Assembly: GCA_963922205.1 (NCBI GenBank)
Contig: CAWUHX010000012.1
Span: 1,488,001 to 1,552,000, forward strand
Direction: 5' to 3'
Length of the DNA: 64,000 nucleotides
Source: Romanomermis culicivorax
Taxonomy: Eukaryota; Nematoda; Enoplea; Mermithida; Mermithidae
This document shows, piece by piece, positions 58,345-64,000 of this stretch (positions are counted from its first letter, which is position 1; every line of letters begins with the position of its first letter). The notes under the pieces are model-generated. The model worked only from the letters and a program-made list of their open reading frames with translations, had not been told where the DNA came from and searched no databases. Position numbers and translations under genes: made by a program.

Positions 58345-58481
58345 CAGGGTTTTTTTCCGCACCGGTCGTTCCGCATCTTGCTGAAATCGGCCAGAAAAAT
58401 TTCCGTTCCGTGCAGAAAACTCTCAAAAAATTTTCCGCACGACCCCCAAAAAATCCGCACTGTGCGGAAAAAAAATCCCTG
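58345..58481 (+). mobile_element. 137-bp hAT-type MITE
   Basis: CAGGG T-run CCGCAC at the left and GTGCGG A-run TCCCTG at the right. Flanks acgtggac and acgtggtt, 6 of 8. Inserted in the tail of a tRNA-like sequence. Confidence 0.85.
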
Positions 58482-58566
58482 ACGTGGTTTCGTCTTCGGT
58501 GGGTTTCGAACTGCAGACTGTTGCGTACGAAGCGAGCGCCTAAACGATTGAGCTAAACCATCCAAC
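58482..58566 (-). repeat. tRNA-derived SINE head
   Basis: On the minus strand: TTTAGCTCAATCGTTTAGGC (A-box region) and GCAGTTCGAAACCC (B box), 40-45 bases apart as in tRNA promoters. The cloverleaf arms do not pair well and there is no clean acceptor stem, so a SINE or pseudo-tRNA is more likely than a functional tRNA gene. Confidence 0.6.
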
Positions 58567-59159
58567 CTAACTGAGCTACGATTTAATTCTTATACCATGA
58601 ATAAATAATCATAAAATAAATACAACTAAACTAATTTTAGAATAAGTGAAATGAAATTTGTTTTTGATAAAAAATGCAAAATTTGTAATGTGTAAAGTGT
58701 TATTTTTATTTTTTAAAGCTGTTAATTGCGTTGTTTTCATATTACTTTTTGAGTTTTATGTGAAAACTGTACTGTAGAACGACATCGGCTTACTGTAGGA
58801 AAAAATTGACATGATTTTTGAACTCCACGATATCGATTTACCTATGTTACTATGTTACATATGCAAATTTCACAATGGTTCACAAAATATGAAGTCCGGT
58901 GCACGTACTACACCAATACCCCGTTTCCCTTATTATTTTATATTTGTTTGTGTTTTTCGTTTTTTGCATTTCAGTTTCTGTTTTGTACTTTTTTCTTTCT
59001 ATATAGATTCTTTTCATTCTTTGCCTTCCTTCCTCTTTCCCTTTTTTTCAAAAACTATCACGTTTGGGGCCTGGTCGTTTTCTCAAATATTTCTCTTATT
59101 GTGTGCTAATTTCTGAGTCATCTAAGACACATAATATTTCAGGGCCACTGCAGGGCGAC
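58567..59159. other. AT-rich intergenic region
   Basis: T-rich low complexity around 58920-59060; ORFs there are hydrophobic artefacts. Confidence 0.35.
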
Positions 59160-60205
59160 TTCTACCAACAGGCTTTTTTGGGGTTTTCCTCATTCCCAAT
59201 TTTTTTACCTCAAAAGACCTCATTTGAGGAAAAAAGGTGGCAAATAGATGTAGAAACCAAGAACTTCGCGCCGGTTATAACTTTAATATGCATCATTACT
59301 TATTTCCTACCTCAGACGCGGCTTCTAGCATGTCTAGCTTCGCTTATCATTTAATTTTTAATAGTTTTCATCATCTTAAACGTATTATCTCATATTTTAA
59401 TTGGTAATCTTCAATATTTTATCTTGATATTTAATGAAGATTCACATTTTTTCCTTGACACATTTTTTGAGAAGTATCATTACGTCAAGTCTTTTAACTT
59501 TTTGAGGTGATTATTCCTTTCTTAACGTAAAATCAATCCAAAAGGTTCATGGAAGTAGTCTTCAGAAATTTCTACTCTTCTTACTCGTCCTTTCGGCCAA
59601 GTTCATGAGAGTTTGCGAATAAATTACTGGTTTTCAAATTTTCCAAATATAAAATTCTAGAAATTACGACCTTTGAACACAAAATTCGAATGTAATTCTT
59701 TAAATAAATGTCCGGAAAATTGATTTTCCAGTGTCGCGGAATGTCAATACGCAAAAAAATTTTCCGACGCTTTGCGCCGGAAAGATTAGTGTCTTTTTTC
59801 GGCTCTCACTTGTCATCATGGAGGACTTTACCGTCGATTTATCATGTAATTCAAAGTCCTTATGCTCTTTGATAGCCTGCTGAAAAATTTGTTCCACAAT
59901 GCTTGTAGATTAGACTTCGATCAAACTCAAAAATTTCAAATGTTTCCTTAATTTCAATGAATTAACGGCTCTAAAAAACAGCAGAAGGTTTGAAAAAGCT
60001 CAAAAATACATAAATAAAGCGTCTATGAGCATTTTAAAACGAAAATCAACTTCGGGAAAATAAGGTAACAAATTTTGACCCCTTCTCCATGTGAAGAAAA
60101 GGCCCGGGAAAAAACAGCGGTAATAGGAGAAAACCGCAGTGCAGAAACTTTTTTTTTGTTTTTTCTGCGCTATGCAAAAAGTCCGGTGCAGAAAAAAACA
60201 CTTGT
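59160..60205 (+). mobile_element. family K element, copy 4
   Basis: Forward copy of the K body: ttcgcgccggttataacttta at 59267, catcttaaacgtattatctca, and hairpin 59765-59781. The right edge ends tgcag A-run CACTT. A left family A-like block (tcatttgaggaaaaaa) is fused on at 59218. Confidence 0.6.
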
Positions 60206-60559
60206 AGCCAGCTAGATTCTATAAACAACCAGATGCTTCAAATCAACTGTTTCTGATTAATTGATGCAAAAATTATTAAATTAGATTTTATAGCTGAATA
60301 GAATAGAACAAGGTTCAAACATTCAAAACTCAAACAACTTACCAAAAACTGAGATTTTCAACCGATGAGAATTTCTGTCATTGCCTAGCACTGTTTAGAT
60401 GAGTTAGGATTGAAACTTGAGTCGCGCCGTGTTAATTATGAGTAATGTCAGGTTCAACTGAGTTGTAGGGAGTAGGTCAGTACAAAGATCATCTATTGCA
60501 TTTATTCCCCGTATTGCATGAAATACCATGCCCACTATAGATTTCAGACCACGGGCAAA
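60206..60559. promoter_or_regulatory. upstream flank of FAH
   Basis: About 350 bp between a transposon and the FAH start codon; must hold the 5' UTR and likely the promoter. No definite motif recognised. Confidence 0.3.
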
Positions 60560-63500
60560 ATGTCATTTATAAACGTCGCCGAAAATTGCCATTTTCCTAT
60601 CCAAAATTTGCCATATGGTGTATTTTCGACGGCCGAAAACGTAAGTTACTTACTGACTGCTGTAAAGTAAAACTCGTGTTACGCATAGAACAAGGGAGTG
60701 GAAAGTGAGGAAATAAATTATAAGTGTAGTCAGAACTTTTTCATATGTGTAATACCATGTAATAGTAAGTGGGAAGACAACACTTACTATTACATGTATG
60801 TATTTATAAACATGGTGGGAAGTACGCAGCCTTTTAAGATAGAGATGAGTCAGATCTGTTGAATATTTAGAAAATTTGTATACCTCCCTTGAATATTTTT
60901 CAAATATTCGCGCCATTCGAAGGAGGAGCTAGGTGAGGATTTCAGTGGGGCAAGGCGGATCAAGGGAGGCGGTTCCTCACCCATCTACCGCTATTATATG
61001 TATGAACTGTAATGATAACTCATTAAGCGTAAACTTATTGAAACGTATGTAACTTTTGATTCGATCTTCGCGTCAGATGCGCTGAGATTCGATTTGTGTT
61101 TATATTTGACGCTATAATCTATGAGCTTATCTCGTGATAGCTTTCTCTATTTTAGCCCAAACGTCGTATCGGCGTAGCTATCGGTGATCAAATTTTAGAC
61201 TTGACCGAAATTCAACATGTATTCGATGAAAAAATCGGCAAGGCGTTCTGTGAAGTAATTAATCGACAAAAACATTAGCTCAAGCGGTAGTCGTATCGTA
61301 TTCTATACAGGGTTTTTTTAGGCCAATTAGGAGCCATGGCACCTAAAATTCCGATTGGCCCCTAAAAATTTAGCGGCACAAGCCAAATTGGCTTATAAAA
61401 ATTATAGCTTAATGACCCTTTTGATTAGTAGCTTCCTGTGCGGAGATGCATTTTGAAATGGAAAATACCAAAAATTTTCCGGCGCTGCGCGCCGGATTTC
61501 AAATCACTTATGATTCGTGGTATCATTCTGTTGTGCTGTTGGAAAATGTCGGCCTAGTCTATGCTTATAGCCTTTAAAAATCAGCATATTATGGGAGAAT
61601 TTTTCACCTTGTATTGTTTTTTCGCGTATATTTCAAAAATCAAGGTTTTTCTAGATTGTTTTTACAAAATCGTTTTACGGCGCTTTAGAATTTTCGGCTA
61701 TTATGAATATAACTTTTTGCATTCGAAAAATGATTGAAACATCATCAGTATGGGAAAATGGCAGAAGTTCTTGCTGTCTGAAGAAGCCATCCAGATTCTT
61801 TGTTGCTTGCCTAATTTTTGAATTGTAGTTTGCCAGACTGAAAACACATTGAATTCACTGTAAAATTGGACACATTTAATGTAGAGAAAAGATATTTAAA
61901 ATATTCATTTTCCAACGGTATAAAATATCAAAATCTAGAATTTTCTTCTGGTGCTAAGAGCCGGAAATAATTATCAATATTTATGCCGAAGTAAAATACC
62001 TATCGCGCTTTTTTAAGCTTCAAATCATTTTAAAACTTTTTGATAAATAATCATCATTGGTACTTGCTCCAGATATATCAGATTGAAAATGAGGCAAAAA
62101 TGTTTAACCTCTTCTACCAACCCAATGGTGGAAAGATCATGATCGATCATCGGTAAATTCAGAAGAATGTGCTGAAAAAATGAATTTTCCGACATTTTAG
62201 AAGCCTCGAAATCACAAAAGTTCCGAACAAGTTACTCTAGTCAGTCTTTTGATTTTTTCTCCAAAACTCTGGAAATTCAGTTTTAAAAGTCTGAAACTAA
62301 CGTGAAATGAATGAAATATAAAGGATGTAACTTTTAATCATTTTCTGATCATTCTATCGAATATATCAGTTTTAGATTGCACAACTCAAAATCTATACGT
62401 GCAACCAAATTTCTCCTACAGATCAGCCTGGCTTGTGCGAAAAAACCCTGATGATTGATTTGAATAATGACTGGCCTAATTTGTGAGCCTTATTATTCTG
62501 TGTGTGATTAAAAATGTATTCAAAATGATTGATCTGTTATGTGGGCTTCTACTGTAATTTTGAAGAGTGTTTTTGACTAAATTTGTTGAAAAAAAACTGT
62601 TTTTTTTACTACCACATTTATTTACAAACTTTTTAGTTTTGGCTTGTTAAAATTTCTATTGGCCTGTAAAATTATGACCTTAGGAGCCAAATGGCCTGTC
62701 GAGAAAAAACCAAAAAAACCCTGATTCTATATAAGTGATCTCGATCTTCAGACTTCGCTCAAAGAATTTATGGAATTGGGCCCTGATTCTTGGCACGATG
62801 CTCGCGTACAATTGCAACGATTGCTCTCGGAGCATACGTCGGATTTGAAAGATGATGCGCTGCTAAGGAAACGCGCTTTACATCCTCAGTCATCGGCAGT
62901 TATGCATTTGCCAGTTACAATAGGTAATTTGATGCATATGTCCTGCTAGAGATTTTATTTCGATACTTCCCGTCCTGGAAAATATTCAATTTGAAGGAAG
63001 TTCAACAATATCGAAGTGAATTTATCGTTATTATTATTATAATCATACGTGTACATGTAATTTGGCGGCAAGTACCATATCCCTCAGGAATATGACTGGT
63101 CATATGATGATCACCAAGTTTGGATACCCATACCCCTAGAATGCGCCCCCAGACCTTCGAACTCCGCTACTTGTGTGTTCATGATGGTTTATTAAAAATC
63201 AATTAAATCAAAAGAATAGTAGATGACTGTCTGCTTGCTCGATATACTTGCGAATCCGGTCAATCTAACGTATATTAATTTTTGACTTTAAGTCAAAAAC
63301 TTCCCAAGTGACCCGGAAATTTCTATTGACAGTAATGTGTAAAGATTCACGTTCAAAACTGCTCGAGCAGCTTTATTTGATGCTGTAAAATCATGTGCCA
63401 GAATTGTCAATTTTTAAGGCAATTATACCGATTTTTATTCCTCTATCCATCATGCCAGAAATTGCGGGATAATGATTCGTGGAGAAGATAACGCCCTCAT

Positions 63501-63875
63501 GCCTAATTGGTGCGTTTTACTCATGAAATCATAATTTTTCAACTGACTTCTTGCAGTGTGTTTAAGGCTGCATTTGCCGGTTGGTTATCATGGTCGGGCA
63601 TCTAGCGTTATTCCGTCGGGTCATCAAATTCGTCGACCCAACGGTCAAACGAAACCTCAAGGCTGTAAAACTCTTTTCGACGATTTTCCTTGGATTGTAT
63701 ATGGAAATCATAATTTTTCCAGCCGAAAATCCAATCTTCGGTCCCGCTAAACTGTTGGATTTTGAACTAGAGATGGGATTCTTTGTAGGCGTTCCAAATA
63801 AATTAGGCGAACCGATTCGTGTTAAAGATGCTCACAGACACATTTTCGGCATGGTTTTACTTAACGATTGGAGTG
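60560..63875 (+). CDS. FAH: fumarylacetoacetase, 5' half
   Basis: Exons 60560-60640, 61156-61254, 62752-62923, 63419-63509, 63567-63664 and 63723-63875, in frame for 231 codons; the gene continues past the right edge (human protein 419 residues). Starts [20 protein letters not shown]. Conserved catalytic parts are present: [14 protein letters not shown] (metal Asp; His equivalent to mouse H133), [14 protein letters not shown] (Tyr159 equivalent), [11 protein letters not shown] (two metal Glu), FGMVLLNDW (metal Asp233 equivalent). It hydrolyses fumarylacetoacetate to fumarate and acetoacetate, the last step of tyrosine breakdown, in the cytosol. Two tiny introns (57 and 58 bp) flank exon 5; intron 5 explains an apparent frameshift after GQTKPQG. 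Exon 5 starts at 63567 rather than after TTGCAG at 63556, because only this restores NW-LHLPVG. Intron 2 is almost entirely one transposon. Confidence 0.95.
61308..62723 (+). mobile_element. family B hAT-like element, intact, in FAH intron 2 (1416 bp)
   Basis: CAGGG T-run AGGCC at the left and a GGAGCCAAATGGCC block, then CCAAAAAAACCCTG, at the right; exact 8-bp duplication attctata (61300-61307 and 62724-62731). Hairpin 61479-61495. An internal older-type end, GTGCGAAAAAACCCTG, finishes at 62450. No transposase. Confidence 0.92.
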
Positions 63876-64000
63876 GTGAGCTTTATTTTGATTGGAATTT
63901 TATGTTCACTGGACACCCAAAAAGCTGCTTTTCTTAACATGCTGAAAATTTTTTTCGAGTCACGTATAAGTTTTCGCTAGCTTCTTTAAATTGATTTTGA

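Noticed and set aside
58482..58566. functional tRNA gene
   Set aside because: A and B boxes are present, but the arms do not form a good cloverleaf.
58811..59116. 101-residue ORF rich in F/L
   Set aside because: Translation of a T-rich low-complexity stretch.
3450..61495. CRISPR array interpretation of the regularly recurring hairpin
   Set aside because: Spacing is irregular, copies are on both strands inside transposons, and the genome is eukaryotic.
63581..63937. frameshifted FAH exon
   Set aside because: A 58-bp GT..AG intron (63665-63722) restores the frame exactly, with [13 protein letters not shown] matching the family.

Overview
This is nuclear DNA of an invertebrate animal. It is AT-rich, its genes are split by spliceosomal introns (GT..AG, from 54 bp to about 2.9 kb), and it is packed with nested transposons. 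The four conserved genes are all ordinary animal genes, and I cannot place the lineage more closely than Metazoa. Degenerate TTAGGC arrays occur, but only inside small transposons, so they do not identify the host.

Layout. (1) 1-6254, minus strand: eight exons of a type I cAMP-dependent protein kinase regulatory subunit (PRKAR1), whose last exon or exons lie beyond the left edge. (2) 6255-22991: about 17 kb of intergenic sequence made of hAT-like elements, a large inverted minisatellite and one GC-richer ORF for a small secreted cysteine-rich peptide (15302-15553, minus). (3) 22992-30325, minus: six exons of an RCC1-repeat protein that best matches RCCD1. (4) 30495-34781, minus: six exons of METTL3, the catalytic N6-adenosine RNA methyltransferase, only 169 bp upstream of RCCD1 in the same orientation. 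(5) 34782-60559: about 26 kb of transposons nested in transposons: CR1/jockey-like LINE fragments, a hAT copy retaining a BED zinc-finger fragment, a pogo/Tigger-like remnant, paired 453-bp elements with 4-bp target duplications, a 1-kb foldback and a tRNA-derived SINE head. (6) 60560-63875, plus: the first six exons of fumarylacetoacetase (FAH), running off the right edge.

The genes do not form a pathway: cAMP signalling, chromatin or mitosis, RNA methylation and tyrosine catabolism are simply neighbours. What unifies the window is its transposons. At least 13 insertions have exact or near-exact 8-bp target duplications. Most end in CAGNG, TAGNG or close variants, often followed by a T-run and a family-specific palindrome carried at both ends. 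Two families share homologous bodies but carry different matched ends.

Cutting across families is a module of about 55 bp: an AGCGTTTTAGAA-like segment, an A/T tract, then a 7-3-7 GC hairpin (consensus CCGGCGC-TTC-GCGCCGG). I count about 30 copies on both strands. Several variants change both sides of the stem together. This conserved, apparently covarying hairpin is the strongest unexplained pattern here.

All exon junctions were built by eye from splice consensus, reading frame and family conservation. No alignment or database search was run.
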